The notes: a model not told the origin generated them from the letters alone. A stretch of DNA of 64,000 bases from Zopfochytrium polystomum (GCA_025765615.1 JAIVFJ010000089.1:186001-250000), one strand, 5' to 3'. Shown: positions 52,902-62,846, numbered from the stretch's first letter. Program-made: numbers and translations.

Positions 52902-53825
52902 ATGTCTGACCCAAACAACACCTTCCCTGATGCAACTGCCTTCCAAGCCTTGATGGACCAATTACAAGCCCTCTCAAGACAGACACACCAACTTCAAGAA
53001 CAAGTCCTTCACCAGCAGCACCAGCTTCAACAACAACTTCACCAACAAGAACATCAAGCTCTTCCCCTGCCTCAAGCCAACCAAGCAAGAGAGCCCAAGG
53101 TTCCCAGCCCTGACAAGTTCACTGGGCTGGCCAAAGACCTTAGGAACTTCATGGCCACTGTGGAGAATGTCATCCTTCTCCAACCTTCAAGATTTCCCAG
53201 TGAGCAAGTCAAGGTTCTTTTCACAAGCACCCTCCTGTCTGGTCAAGCTCAATCATGGTACAGATCTCTCCCAAGCACACCCACCACCCTGCAAGAGCTC
53301 TGGGAGGGGCTGGAAGCTACCTTTGGTGACCCCTACGCATCTTGGACAGCAAGATCCAAGCTCAAGCATATCAAGCAAGGAAAGCAATCTTGTGTGGCCT
53401 ACACCAACCAATTCAAGCAACTAGCCAGAGACTCTGGATACAATGATGCAGCTCTGATGGAGCTGTACCATGATGGTCTCCATGAGTCTATCCAAGACAT
53501 GCTCTCCCAGTCTCTGCACATCCCTGAGACCTTGGAAGAGTACATTCTCCTTGCCATCAAGATTGACAACAGACTCTACTCCAAGAGGCTGAAGCAAAGA
53601 CAAGTAGGAACTACATCAAGACCTACCCCAGTTCCTCAAGCTCTCACAGTTCCTGAACCCATGCAAGTGGATGCAGTTGAGACACTTCCTAAGGGTCCTC
53701 TGAGCCAAGAGGAGAAAACAAGGAGGGCCCAGCAGGGACTGTGTTTCTACTGTGGCTCCAAGGAGCATGCTGTCAAGGACTGCCCAAGGAAGAAGCACCC
53801 AAACTCCCAGGTCCAGGCTCACTGA
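52902..53825 (+). CDS. Ty3/gypsy Gag (307 aa)
   Basis: Starts 41 nt inside the LTR. Residues about 15-55 form a Gln-rich coiled-coil-like region. The capsid-like part shows [26 protein letters not shown] and [15 protein letters not shown]. Near residue 288 is the CCHC knuckle [14 protein letters not shown] for RNA binding. Gag terminates at 53825. Pol is in the -1 frame and is reached by ribosomal frameshifting at 53798-53804. The frame is intact. Confidence 0.92.
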   Translation: MSDPNNTFPDATAFQALMDQLQALSRQTHQLQEQVLHQQHQLQQQLHQQEHQALPLPQANQAREPKVPSPDKFTGLAKDLRNFMATVENVILLQPSRFPSEQVKVLFTSTLLSGQAQSWYRSLPSTPTTLQELWEGLEATFGDPYASWTARSKLKHIKQGKQSCVAYTNQFKQLARDSGYNDAALMELYHDGLHESIQDMLSQSLHIPETLEEYILLAIKIDNRLYSKRLKQRQVGTTSRPTPVPQALTVPEPMQVDAVETLPKGPLSQEEKTRRAQQGLCFYCGSKEHAVKDCPRKKHPNSQVQAH

Positions 53826-56800
53826 GGGGCAATTCCCTGGACCCTCCTCCAAGCTGCCCCTGTTTCATCACCACCACCAGCACCACAAACACCTCAGATT
53901 CCAAGCCCCACCAACTCACCATGGATGTCAAGATTCAACTCTCACCCAAGTCAACCATCACAACCAAGGCCCTTATAGACTCTGGATCATCCTGCAACAT
54001 CATTGATGCCACCCTTGCCAAGTCTTGTGCCATTCCTACGATCAAGAAATCCACACCCCTCAAGGTCCACTTTGCCAATCATGCTCTGTTCAAGGAAATC
54101 AGCCATGAAACCAAGCTAAACCTCCACATCCAAGACTTTCCACCATCCATGGTCAATCTGGAAGTATTGGACCTTGGCTCACCCACATTCTCTGTCATCC
54201 TGGGATTACCATGGCTGCAAGCCCAGAACCCTGCCATTGATTGGGTCACTGGTCAAGTCCAACCTCCACCAATCGGAACAGTCACCCAAAACTCAAGTCA
54301 AGCCCCCAAGTCTCATGCTCTCAAGCCCTTGATTCAAGATTCACAGCCAGCCAAGACTCAAGTTCCACAGTTCACAGTTCACAGTCAAGATTCAAGTAGA
54401 GCTCATAGAGCTCACAGTCATGGCCATGACTCTTGTTCACAGAACCCACAGTCAAAGATTCAAGTACCACAGTTCACAGTCCACATTCAAGATTCAAGTT
54501 CCACAGCTCACAGTCTTTGCCAAGAACAGAACTCTCAGTCAAAGATTCAAGAATCACAGTTCCCAGTCAAGAATTCAAGCCCCACTGCTGAAGAGCACGA
54601 CAACCTGGACCCATCAGACCTTTTGCTGGCATCCAAGCTACCAAAAGAATATCTCCCTTATGCTGATGTGTTTTCCAAGACCAAGGCAGACCTGCTACCA
54701 GCTCAGAGGCCTTATGACTGTGAAATCCCACTCAAGGATGAAACTTGCAGCCCACCTTTCAAGCCACTGTACCACCTCTCTCCACCAGAAGCCAAGGCCC
54801 TCCAAGAATACATTGAAGAAATGCTGAACAAGGGATTCATCCAACCTTCCAAGTCACCAGCTGGAGCTCCCATCTTTTTTGTCAAGAAGAAGGATGGGGG
54901 ACTGAGACCCTGCGTGGACTACAGAGATCTCAATGAGATGACAGTCAAGAACCGCTATCCACTGCCTCTCATCTCTGAATTACTGGACAAACTGAGCCAT
55001 GCAAGGATATTTTCCAAGATTGACCTCAGAGGTGCCTACAATTTGGTCAGAATTAAGCCCCAGCATCAATGGAAGACTGCCTTCAGATGCAAATACGGTC
55101 ACTTTGAGTACTTGGTTATGCCCTTTGGACTTACCAATGCTCCAGCTATTTTCCAAGGCATGATGAATGACATCTTCAGGGATATTCTGGACCTTTTTGT
55201 CATTGTCTACCTGGATGATATCCTGGTATTTTCATCTGACACTGCAAGCCATATGGGACATGTCAAGACTGTCTTGGAGAGACTCAGACAGCATCACCTC
55301 TATGCAAAGCTGGAGAAGTGTGAATTCCACAAGACCTCCATTGAGTTTTTGGGGTTCATTGTGTCTGACAAAGGGATCTCCATGGCACCAGACAAGATCC
55401 AAACTATTCTTGAATGGAAGGCTCCAAATTCCATCAAGGATGTTCAAAGCTTCCTTGGATTTTGCAACTTCTACAGAACCTTCATTGCCAACTATTCTGC
55501 CATAGCCAAGCCTCTCACTGATCTCACCAAGAAGACCACCAAGTTTGAATGGACCCCAGCAGCAGAGCAAGCCTGGCTAGCTCTGAAGACAGCAACCACA
55601 AGTGCACCACTCCTTAAGCATGTGGATCCCTTGCTTCCCTTCACCTTGGAAACTGATGCCTCAGACTATGCCCTTGGCGCTGTTCTGTCCCAGCCAAGCT
55701 CTCAGGACCCCTCTGCTCCTCTGCATCCAGTGGCATATTACTCCAGGAAGCTGAACAGTGCTGAGTGTAACTACACAGTCCATGACAAGGAGTTGCTTGC
55801 AATTGTGGAAGCATTCAAATTCTGGAGACACTACTTGGCTGGTTCTAAAGGCATCTCTGTCTATTCTGATCACAAGAACCTCACCTTCTTCAGGGCAAGG
55901 AGGTTGCTCAAGCAGAGGCATGCCAGGTGGGCTGAACTGCTCTCTGAGTATGACTTTAAGCTGTGCTATTCTCCTGGTCACCTTAACACTGTGGCTGATG
56001 CCCTGTCAAGAAGAACAGACCTTGCACCTGAAGGGGGAGATGGTTTCACCCCACCATCCAAGACACACCTTTCATTGCTTCCTGACAGTGTGTGGGCCCA
56101 TGCTATTTCCAAGGACCCCAAGCCTCACAAGATTCAAATCAGCCAAGAAGAGGAAAAACTTGAGATACTCAAGACAAGGCATGATGCAGCAACAGCTGGA
56201 CACCCAGGAGAGCACAAGACATATGAGCTTGTTTCCAGAGACTTCTACTGGCCAGGCATGAGGAAGTACATCAAGAACTATGTCAGCAGCTGTGAAACCT
56301 GTCAAAGAAACAAATCCAGCAGACACAAGCCCTATGGACTTCTGGAGCCCCTCCCAATTGCCATCAGCCCTTGGTCATCAATATCCATGGACTTCATTGT
56401 GAAACTGCCCCCATCCCATGGATTTGACTCTATCCTTGTTGTCATCTGCAGAAGGACAAAGTTGGCCCATTTCATCCCCTGCACTGAGAATATAGATGCA
56501 CAAGGAACAGCAGACCTGTTTTTGCAGCACATATTCAGGCTCCATGGGCTGCCTCAGTCAATCATCAGTGACAGAGGACCTCAGTTCAGATCTCAATTTT
56601 GGAAAGCACTCACAGCAGCCCTTGGAATCAAGTCTCAACTGTCAACTGCTTATCACCCTCAGACTGATGGACAAACAGAAAGAACAAACCAGACTCTGGA
56701 GCAGTATTTGAGGTGCTATGTCAGCTATCAACAGGATGATTGGCCCACCCTCCTTCCACTGGCAGAATTTGCTCTCAACAATTCTCTCCACTCAAGCACC

Positions 56801-57460
56801 CAGCTATCTCCTTTCTTTGCAACCTATGGCTTCAATCCAAGAGGAGATCTTCTGGGACAAGAGACCATATCCAATGTCCAAGCTCCTGCTGCGGCTTCAC
56901 ACTTACATAAGCTCAAGATCATCAACTCCTTCCTGGACTCCACCCTGAAGCAAGCCCAAGAAGATGCCTCAAGATTTGCCAACACTCACAGAATGGACCA
57001 TGACCTTGCTGTGGGTCAGCAAGTTTGGCTTCTGAGGAAGAACTTGCAGACCAAAAGACCAAGTCCCAAGCTAGACAACCTCAAGTTGGGACCTTTCAAG
57101 ATCTTGGAGCAAATCAATCCAGTCACCTTCAAGCTGGATCTCCCTGCATCCATGAAGATCCACCCAGTTTTCCATGTCAGCCTTTTAGAGAAGTTTGTGG
57201 CCAATTCCATTCCAGGCAGAGTTGTTCCTCCTCCTCCTCCAGTTGAGGTAGAAGGTGAAGAGGAATTTGAGGTTGAACAAATCTTGGATGCCAAGTGGTT
57301 TGGAAGAACACTCAAGTTCCTTGTTAAGTGGAAAGGTTACTCAGATGCTGACAACACCTGGGAGCCTGAGTCAAACCTCACTCACTGCCAAGACCTTCTG
57401 CTCGAGTTCAAGACCAGGTACCCCACCAAGTTGCAGAAGAGGCCTAAAAGGGGGAGATGA
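53741..57460 (+). CDS. Ty3/gypsy Pol (protease, RT, RNase H, integrase, chromodomain)
   Basis: An intact 1239-codon frame, translated as a Gag-Pol fusion from 53804. Protease active site ALIDSGSS near residue 79; RT MPFGLTNAPAIFQ and YLDDILVFS (near residue 490); RNase H FTLETDASDYALG (near 640). The integrase has an HHCC zinc finger (RHDAATAGHPGEH...CETC), first catalytic Asp SISMDFIVKLPP, second SDRGPQFRSQFW and Glu in QTDGQTERTNQTLEQYLR. A GPF-type module (LKLGPFKILEQINPV) follows. The C-terminal chromodomain (EQILDAKWF...LKFLVKWKGY...NTWEP) probably guides integration to marked chromatin. The stop codon TGA abuts the 3' LTR. Confidence 0.92.
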   Translation: MFLLWLQGACCQGLPKEEAPKLPGPGSLRGNSLDPPPSCPCFITTTSTTNTSDSKPHQLTMDVKIQLSPKSTITTKALIDSGSSCNIIDATLAKSCAIPTIKKSTPLKVHFANHALFKEISHETKLNLHIQDFPPSMVNLEVLDLGSPTFSVILGLPWLQAQNPAIDWVTGQVQPPPIGTVTQNSSQAPKSHALKPLIQDSQPAKTQVPQFTVHSQDSSRAHRAHSHGHDSCSQNPQSKIQVPQFTVHIQDSSSTAHSLCQEQNSQSKIQESQFPVKNSSPTAEEHDNLDPSDLLLASKLPKEYLPYADVFSKTKADLLPAQRPYDCEIPLKDETCSPPFKPLYHLSPPEAKALQEYIEEMLNKGFIQPSKSPAGAPIFFVKKKDGGLRPCVDYRDLNEMTVKNRYPLPLISELLDKLSHARIFSKIDLRGAYNLVRIKPQHQWKTAFRCKYGHFEYLVMPFGLTNAPAIFQGMMNDIFRDILDLFVIVYLDDILVFSSDTASHMGHVKTVLERLRQHHLYAKLEKCEFHKTSIEFLGFIVSDKGISMAPDKIQTILEWKAPNSIKDVQSFLGFCNFYRTFIANYSAIAKPLTDLTKKTTKFEWTPAAEQAWLALKTATTSAPLLKHVDPLLPFTLETDASDYALGAVLSQPSSQDPSAPLHPVAYYSRKLNSAECNYTVHDKELLAIVEAFKFWRHYLAGSKGISVYSDHKNLTFFRARRLLKQRHARWAELLSEYDFKLCYSPGHLNTVADALSRRTDLAPEGGDGFTPPSKTHLSLLPDSVWAHAISKDPKPHKIQISQEEEKLEILKTRHDAATAGHPGEHKTYELVSRDFYWPGMRKYIKNYVSSCETCQRNKSSRHKPYGLLEPLPIAISPWSSISMDFIVKLPPSHGFDSILVVICRRTKLAHFIPCTENIDAQGTADLFLQHIFRLHGLPQSIISDRGPQFRSQFWKALTAALGIKSQLSTAYHPQTDGQTERTNQTLEQYLRCYVSYQQDDWPTLLPLAEFALNNSLHSSTQLSPFFATYGFNPRGDLLGQETISNVQAPAAASHLHKLKIINSFLDSTLKQAQEDASRFANTHRMDHDLAVGQQVWLLRKNLQTKRPSPKLDNLKLGPFKILEQINPVTFKLDLPASMKIHPVFHVSLLEKFVANSIPGRVVPPPPPVEVEGEEEFEVEQILDAKWFGRTLKFLVKWKGYSDADNTWEPESNLTHCQDLLLEFKTRYPTKLQKRPKRGR
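53798..53843 (+). other. -1 programmed ribosomal frameshift signal (gag/pol)
   Basis: The slippery heptamer CCCAAAC (53798-53804) is in register C CCA AAC with Gag codons. After a 5-nt spacer comes an 8-bp perfect stem GGTCCAGG (53810-53817) / CCTGGACC (53836-53843) with an 18-nt loop holding the Gag stop. The elements are conserved in copy 1. Confidence 0.8.
57445..57460 (+). other. polypurine tract
   Basis: AAAAGGGGGAGATGA directly precedes the LTR; plus-strand primer in LTR elements. Repeated before the last LTR (60811-60826). Confidence 0.75.
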
Positions 57461-57813
57461 TGTTATGAATCACCCTCTGGAAACCTCTGGAACCTTCTAG
57501 AACATTCCTTCATGGAACCTTCTGGAACCTTCTGGAACCTTCTAGAACATTCCTTCATGGAACCTTGTGGAACCTTCTGGAACCTTCTTTGCTTTCCTGA
57601 CTTGTCTTGTTGTCATTGGTATCATTGGTATCATTGTATTACTAATTGCTCTTTCTGGAACTTTCTTGGAGTCTTGACAAGGAACACTCTCAAAAGGTAT
57701 AAAAGGGGGAAGGGGGACCTGTCCCATCCCTCAAGTGAATTATTGTTTCCAATACAATCATCACTCCTCTCAGTTCCTTGTCTGCCTTGTCCTGTCCTGC
57801 CCTGTTCCTGACA
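57461..57813 (+). repeat. Ty3/gypsy middle LTR (353 bp), shared by both tandem units
   Basis: Serves as the 3' LTR of the complete unit and the 5' LTR of the truncated unit. It differs from the outer LTRs at two bases (attgTatt for attgCatt; gggggaAgggg for gggggaTgggg). Confidence 0.95.
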
Positions 57814-57988
57814 ACAGTCAAAGATTCAAGTACCACAGTTCACAGTCCACATTCAAGATTCAAGTTCCACAGCTCACAGTCTTTGCCAAGAACAGAACTC
57901 TCAGTCAAAGATTCAAGAATCACAGTTCCCAGTCAAGAATTCAAGCCCCACTGCTGAGGAGCACAACAACCTGGACCCATCAGACCTT

Positions 57989-60826
57989 TTGCTGGCATCC
58001 AAGCTACCAAAAGAATATCTCCCTTATGCTGATGTGTTTTCCAAGACCAAGGCAGACCTGCTACCAGCTCAGAGGCCTTATGACTGTGAAATCCCACTCA
58101 AGGATGAAACTTGCAGCCCACCTTTCAAGCCACTGTACCACCTCTCTCCACCAGAAGCCAAGGCCCTCCAAGAATACATTGAAGAAATGCTGAACAAGGG
58201 ATTCATCCAACCTTCCAAGTCACCAGCTGGAGCTCCCATCTTTTTTGTCAAGAAGAAGGATGGGGGACTGAGACCCTGCGTGGACTACAGAGATCTCAAT
58301 GAGATGACAGTCAAGAACCGCTATCCACTGCCTCTCATCTCTGAATTACTGGACAAACTGAGCCATGCAAGGATATTTTCCAAGATTGACCTCAGAGGTG
58401 CCTACAATTTGGTCAGAATTAAGCCCCAGCATCAATGGAAGACTGCCTTCAGATGCAAATACGGTCACTTTGAGTACTTGGTTATGCCCTTTGGACTTAC
58501 CAATGCTCCAGCTATTTTCCAAGGCATGATGAATGACATCTTCAGGGATATTCTGGACCTTTTTGTCATTGTCTACCTGGATGATATCCTGGTATTTTCA
58601 TCTGACACTGCAAGCCATATGGGACATGTCAAGACTGTCTTGGAGAGACTCAGACAGCATCACCTCTATGCAAAGCTGGAGAAGTGTGAATTCCACAAGA
58701 CCTCCATTGAGTTTTTGGGGTTCATTGTGTCTGACAAAGGGATCTCCATGGCACCAGACAAGATCCAAACTATTCTTGAATGGAAGGCTCCAAATTCCAT
58801 CAAGGATGTTCAAAGCTTCCTTGGATTTTGCAACTTCTACAGAACCTTCATTGCCAACTATTCTGCCATAGCCAAGCCTCTCACTGATCTCACCAAGAAG
58901 ACCACCAAGTTTGAATGGACCCCAGCAGCAGAGCAAGCCTGGCTAGCTCTGAAGACAGCAACCACAAGTGCACCACTCCTTAAGCATGTGGATCCCTTGC
59001 TTCCCTTCACCTTGGAAACTGATGCCTCAGACTATGCCCTTGGCGCTGTTCTGTCCCAGCCAAGCTCTCAGGACCCCTCTGCTCCTCTGCATCCAGTGGC
59101 ATATTACTCCAGGAAGCTGAACAGTGCTGAGTGTAACTACACAGTCCATGACAAGGAGTTGCTTGCAATTGTGGAAGCATTCAAATTCTGGAGACACTAC
59201 TTGGCTGGTTCTAAAGGCATCTCTGTCTATTCTGATCACAAGAACCTCACCTTCTTCAGGGCAAGGAGGTTGCTCAAGCAGAGGCATGCCAGGTGGGCTG
59301 AACTGCTCTCTGAGTATGACTTTAAGCTGTGCTATTCTCCTGGCCACCTTAACACTGTGGCTGATGCCCTGTCAAGAAGAACAGACCTTGCACCTGAAGG
59401 GGGAGATGGTTTCACCCCACCATCCAAGACACACCTTTCATTGCTTCCTGACAGTGTGTGGGCCAATGCTATTTCCAAGGACCCCAAGCCTCACAAGATT
59501 CAAATCAGCCAAGAAGAGGAAAAACTTGAGATACTCAAGACAAGGCATGATGCAGCAACAGCTGGACACCCAGGAGAGCACAAGACATATGAGCTTGTTT
59601 CCAGAGACTTCTACTGGCCAGGCATGAGGAAGTACATCAAGAACTATGTCAGCAGCTGTGAAACCTGTCAAAGAAACAAATCCAGCAGACATAAGCCCTA
59701 TGGACTTCTGGAGCCCCTCCCAATTGCCATCAGCCCTTGGTCATCAATATCCATGGACTTCATTGTGAAACTGCCCCCATCCCATGGATTTGACTCTATC
59801 CTTGTTGTCATCTGCAGAAGGACAAAGTTGGCCCATTTCATCCCCTGCACTGAGAATATAGATGCACAAGGAACAGCAGACCTGTTTTTGCAGCACATAT
59901 TCAGGCTCCATGGGCTGCCTCAGTCAATCGTCAGTGACAGAGGACCACAGTTCAGATCTCAATTTTGGAAAGCACTCACAGCAGCCCTTGGAATCAAGTC
60001 TCAACTGTCAACTGCTTATCACCCTCAGACTGATGGACAAACAGAAAGAACAAACCAGACTCTGGAGCAGTATTTGAGGTGCTATGTCAGCTATCAACAG
60101 GATGATTGGCCCACCCTCCTTCCACTGGCAGAATTTGCTCTCAACAATTCTCTCCACTCAAGCACCCAGCTATCTCCTTTCTTTGCAACCTATGGCTTCA
60201 ATCCAAGAGGAGATCTTCTGGGACAAGAGACCCTATCCAATGTCCAAGCTCCTGCTGCGGCTTCACACTTACATAAGCTCAAGATCATCAGCACCTTCCT
60301 GGACTCCACCCTGAAGCAAGCCCAAGAAGATGCCTCAAGATTTGCCAACACTCACAGAATGGACCATGACCTTGCTGTGGGTCAGCAAGTTTGGCTTCTG
60401 AGGAAGAACTTGCAGACCAAAAGACCAAGTCCCAAGCTAGACAACCTCAAGTTGGGTCCTTTCAAGATCTTGGAGCAAATCAATCCAGTCACCTTCAAGC
60501 TGGATCTCCCTGCATCCATGAAGATCCACCCAGTTTTCCATGTCAGCCTTTTAGAGAAGTTTGTGGCCAATTCCATTCCAGGCAGAGTTGTTCCTCCTCC
60601 TCCTCCAGTTGAGGTAGAAGGTGAAGAGGAATTTGAGGTTGAACAAATCTTGGATGCCAAGTGGTTTGGAAGGACACTCAAGTTCCTTGTTAAGTGGAAA
60701 GGTTACTCAGATGCTGACAACACCTGGGAGCCTGAGTCAAACCTCACTCACTGCCAAGACCTTCTGCTCGAGTTCAAGACCAGATACCCCACCAAGTTGC
60801 AGAAGAGGCCTAAAAGGGGGAGATGA
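57989..60826 (+). CDS. Ty3/gypsy Pol, truncated unit (RT to chromodomain, 945 codons)
   Basis: RT, RNase H, integrase and chromodomain are open and nearly identical to the complete copy. They differ in a few residues (for example ANAISKD for AHAISKD, SIVSDRG for SIISDRG). Gag, the frameshift site and the protease are deleted: internal sequence begins right after the LTR at a point matching 54447. Without a Gag start or primer site this unit cannot transpose by itself. Confidence 0.85.
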   Translation: MLASKLPKEYLPYADVFSKTKADLLPAQRPYDCEIPLKDETCSPPFKPLYHLSPPEAKALQEYIEEMLNKGFIQPSKSPAGAPIFFVKKKDGGLRPCVDYRDLNEMTVKNRYPLPLISELLDKLSHARIFSKIDLRGAYNLVRIKPQHQWKTAFRCKYGHFEYLVMPFGLTNAPAIFQGMMNDIFRDILDLFVIVYLDDILVFSSDTASHMGHVKTVLERLRQHHLYAKLEKCEFHKTSIEFLGFIVSDKGISMAPDKIQTILEWKAPNSIKDVQSFLGFCNFYRTFIANYSAIAKPLTDLTKKTTKFEWTPAAEQAWLALKTATTSAPLLKHVDPLLPFTLETDASDYALGAVLSQPSSQDPSAPLHPVAYYSRKLNSAECNYTVHDKELLAIVEAFKFWRHYLAGSKGISVYSDHKNLTFFRARRLLKQRHARWAELLSEYDFKLCYSPGHLNTVADALSRRTDLAPEGGDGFTPPSKTHLSLLPDSVWANAISKDPKPHKIQISQEEEKLEILKTRHDAATAGHPGEHKTYELVSRDFYWPGMRKYIKNYVSSCETCQRNKSSRHKPYGLLEPLPIAISPWSSISMDFIVKLPPSHGFDSILVVICRRTKLAHFIPCTENIDAQGTADLFLQHIFRLHGLPQSIVSDRGPQFRSQFWKALTAALGIKSQLSTAYHPQTDGQTERTNQTLEQYLRCYVSYQQDDWPTLLPLAEFALNNSLHSSTQLSPFFATYGFNPRGDLLGQETLSNVQAPAAASHLHKLKIISTFLDSTLKQAQEDASRFANTHRMDHDLAVGQQVWLLRKNLQTKRPSPKLDNLKLGPFKILEQINPVTFKLDLPASMKIHPVFHVSLLEKFVANSIPGRVVPPPPPVEVEGEEEFEVEQILDAKWFGRTLKFLVKWKGYSDADNTWEPESNLTHCQDLLLEFKTRYPTKLQKRPKRGR

Positions 60827-61179
60827 TGTTATGAATCACCCTCTGGAAACCTCTGGAACCTTCTAGAACATTCCTTCATGGAACCTTCTGGAACCTTCTG
60901 GAACCTTCTAGAACATTCCTTCATGGAACCTTGTGGAACCTTCTGGAACCTTCTTTGCTTTCCTGACTTGTCTTGTTGTCATTGGTATCATTGGTATCAT
61001 TGCATTACTAATTGCTCTTTCTGGAACTTTCTTGGAGTCTTGACAAGGAACACTCTCAAAAGGTATAAAAGGGGGATGGGGGACCTGTCCCATCCCTCAA
61101 GTGAATTATTGTTTCCAATACAATCATCACTCCTCTCAGTTCCTTGTCTGCCTTGTCCTGTCCTGCCCTGTTCCTGACA
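60827..61179 (+). repeat. Ty3/gypsy 3' LTR (353 bp)
   Basis: Follows the polypurine tract and Pol stop of the truncated unit; by eye identical to the 5' LTR. The target duplication GCCCT follows directly. Confidence 0.95.
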
Positions 61180-62237
61180 GCCCTCGTAGACCATATCGCG
61201 TCCATGTGGCTTGGTGAGGAGGTCTGCAAGCTGGTCCATCAAGTAGACATACTCAACTTGCACAAGTCCCTCCTCAACAAATGACCGAATGTGGTGGTAC
61301 CAAAGGCAGATGTGCTTGGAGCGATCAGTGTGAAGGTCATTAACTGTCATGTGGATCGATGGTGTGTTGTCCTCGTAGGCAATGATCGGTAGCTTGAGGG
61401 GGTGCAGGATTGATAGGTGGAGGTTGTTGATGGCCTCAAGTTCCCAACCAAGCTCACTGAGTGCAAGTACTCTGCTGCTGTGGATGAGTTGGGACAGTAG
61501 CTGATCTTGTTGATTTCCATGCTATGGCTCCCCCTGCTAATAGCACCAGGTATGCTATCTGTGAGCGAGAGTCGTGGCGGGAGTTGTACGATGCATCAGC
61601 ATAGCCGACAACTTGGTTGTTCCTGTCTGAGCTGCAGTGAAGTCCAACTGTGGAGGCGGCCTTGACATACCCCACAACATTGAGTAGCTTGTGCCTGTGC
61701 CGGATGCACGTGTCTTGAGCAAAGGAACCAAGCAAGCTGACACTGAGTGCCAGGTCTGGTCTGTTGACGTTGCAACGTAGTTGAGGCTGCCAATCACATG
61801 GAGGTACTCAGTGCTATTGACGCTCTCCTCACTTGGGTCGGTGGAGTGCCAGTCGCGAGGGGTGAGCTTGGCTGTTACCTTGAGTGGTGCATTGCGAGGC
61901 GTTACAGGTCCGTGCTTAGCTTCAAAGCGCAAGAGGAAGTTCCGGAGGAAGTTAGTCTGATGGAGAATTGTGAAGTTTGAACCACAAATAACTTCCATTG
62001 AGAGAATGTAGCTGAGCTTTCCCAGCTCTCGAAGCTTGAACTCCGTCTTGAGGTCCGCAACAGCCTCCTTGATGGCAGCGGTGTGGCCAAAGAGTGGGAG
62101 GTCATCGACATACGCCAGAATGAAGCAGAGCCCGCACTTGGTCCGGCACCAGAAGAGGCAGGGGTCTGCCCGGCTCTGAGCAAAGCCTTTTGACCGAAGG
62201 TGGAGGGCTAGACGCCGATACCAAGTCTGTCCTTGAT

Positions 62238-62408
62238 GAAATCCCACCCAGGACTGGAGGGACTTGGTGTGTGTGGGGATGAAGAGAGAGAGAGAGAGAG
62301 AGAGCAGTGATGATGGAAAAGGGAGAGGAGTGAGAGGATGGAGAGAGGAGAGAGGAGTGAGTGGGCAGAGATGGAAGAGAGAGCAAATGGAGGAAGAGAG
62401 ATTGGCTT
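62238..62408 (-). repeat. copia leader fragment, inverted copy of 63434-63620
   Basis: CT-rich leader (on minus: AGCCAATCTCTCTTCC... to CAGTCCTGGGTGGGATTTCA), including a (TC/GA)n run. It is fused directly to RT codons at 62237. The plus-strand copy at 63434-63620 instead leads towards a gag start. Confidence 0.7.
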
Positions 62409-62630
62409 TGTTGAGATTCGACCCACGGGGTACACTACGCCCGTTACTGATGATCCCTTTGAGAACTACATCCAATCACATTGGATGGGGTGTTTGAAGG
62501 GCTCAGTAGATTCAATACTTGAATGGGGCGCTCGGAAGGGCTAATCTGTTCTCAATAAAAAGAGATAGGCAAAGGCGGCTGTTGTTCTAGCTTTGTTCAT
62601 CCTACCGGTAGGAACAATGCAATTAGAACA
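62409..62630 (-). repeat. LTR-like repeat, family B (copy 2)
   Basis: On the minus strand it starts TGTTCTAATTG at 62630 and ends AATCTCAACA at 62409, directly upstream of the copia leader. It is therefore the candidate 5' LTR of the deleted minus-strand copia. It is related to 11732-11925. Confidence 0.5.
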
Positions 62631-62716
62631 TGCACAAAAACGCTCAAACTACGCACTCTGCACATGTAACACAGCACAGCAAGCATGCAGAAGCAGTGTA
62701 CCACTGCCCAATGCTC

Positions 62717-62846
62717 CGGAATTCCGCTCTCTGCATCGGAATTCCGCTCTCTGCATCGGAATTCCGCACTCTGCATCGGAATTCCGCTTCCTGATCTGGA
62801 ATTCCTCTCTCTGCACCGGAATTCCGCTTCCTGATCTGGAATTCCA
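62717..62846. repeat. 20-bp minisatellite (GGAATTCC-containing)
   Basis: About six and a half units of cGGAATTCCGCTCTCTGCAT with small variants, each holding the palindrome GGAATTCC. Confidence 0.85.

Larger units (their letters stand above)
52509..61179 (+). mobile_element. tandem Ty3/gypsy chromovirus array (LTR-complete-LTR-truncated-LTR)
   Basis: Three 353-bp LTRs (52509-52861, 57461-57813, 60827-61179) in the same orientation frame one complete internal region (52862-57460) and one lacking its first 1586 bp (57814-60826). A 5-bp duplication GCCCT flanks only the whole array (52504-52508 and 61180-61184). The element is 5305 bp when complete, with gag, pol and a C-terminal chromodomain. 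Its order PR-RT-RH-IN-chromodomain and its priming sequences place it with Tf1/sushi-type chromoviruses. Confidence 0.9.
52459..62237 (-). pseudogene. Ty1/copia pol, 5' deleted and split by the Ty3/gypsy array
   Basis: Minus-strand order: RT from about 62237 (TWYRRLALHLRSKGFAQSRA; YVDD active site in FILAYVDDLPLF near 62110), then LKTEFKLRELGKLSYIL, RNase H (VVGYADASYNSRHDSRSQIA near 61600) and the C-terminus (LADLLTKPHGRDMVYEG). After the 52509-61179 insertion the frame continues with QTLLGLVDSTEKPR and stops at 52459. Frameshifts occur near 61740 and 61460. Gag, protease and integrase are missing. The insertion duplicated GCCCT. Confidence 0.75.
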
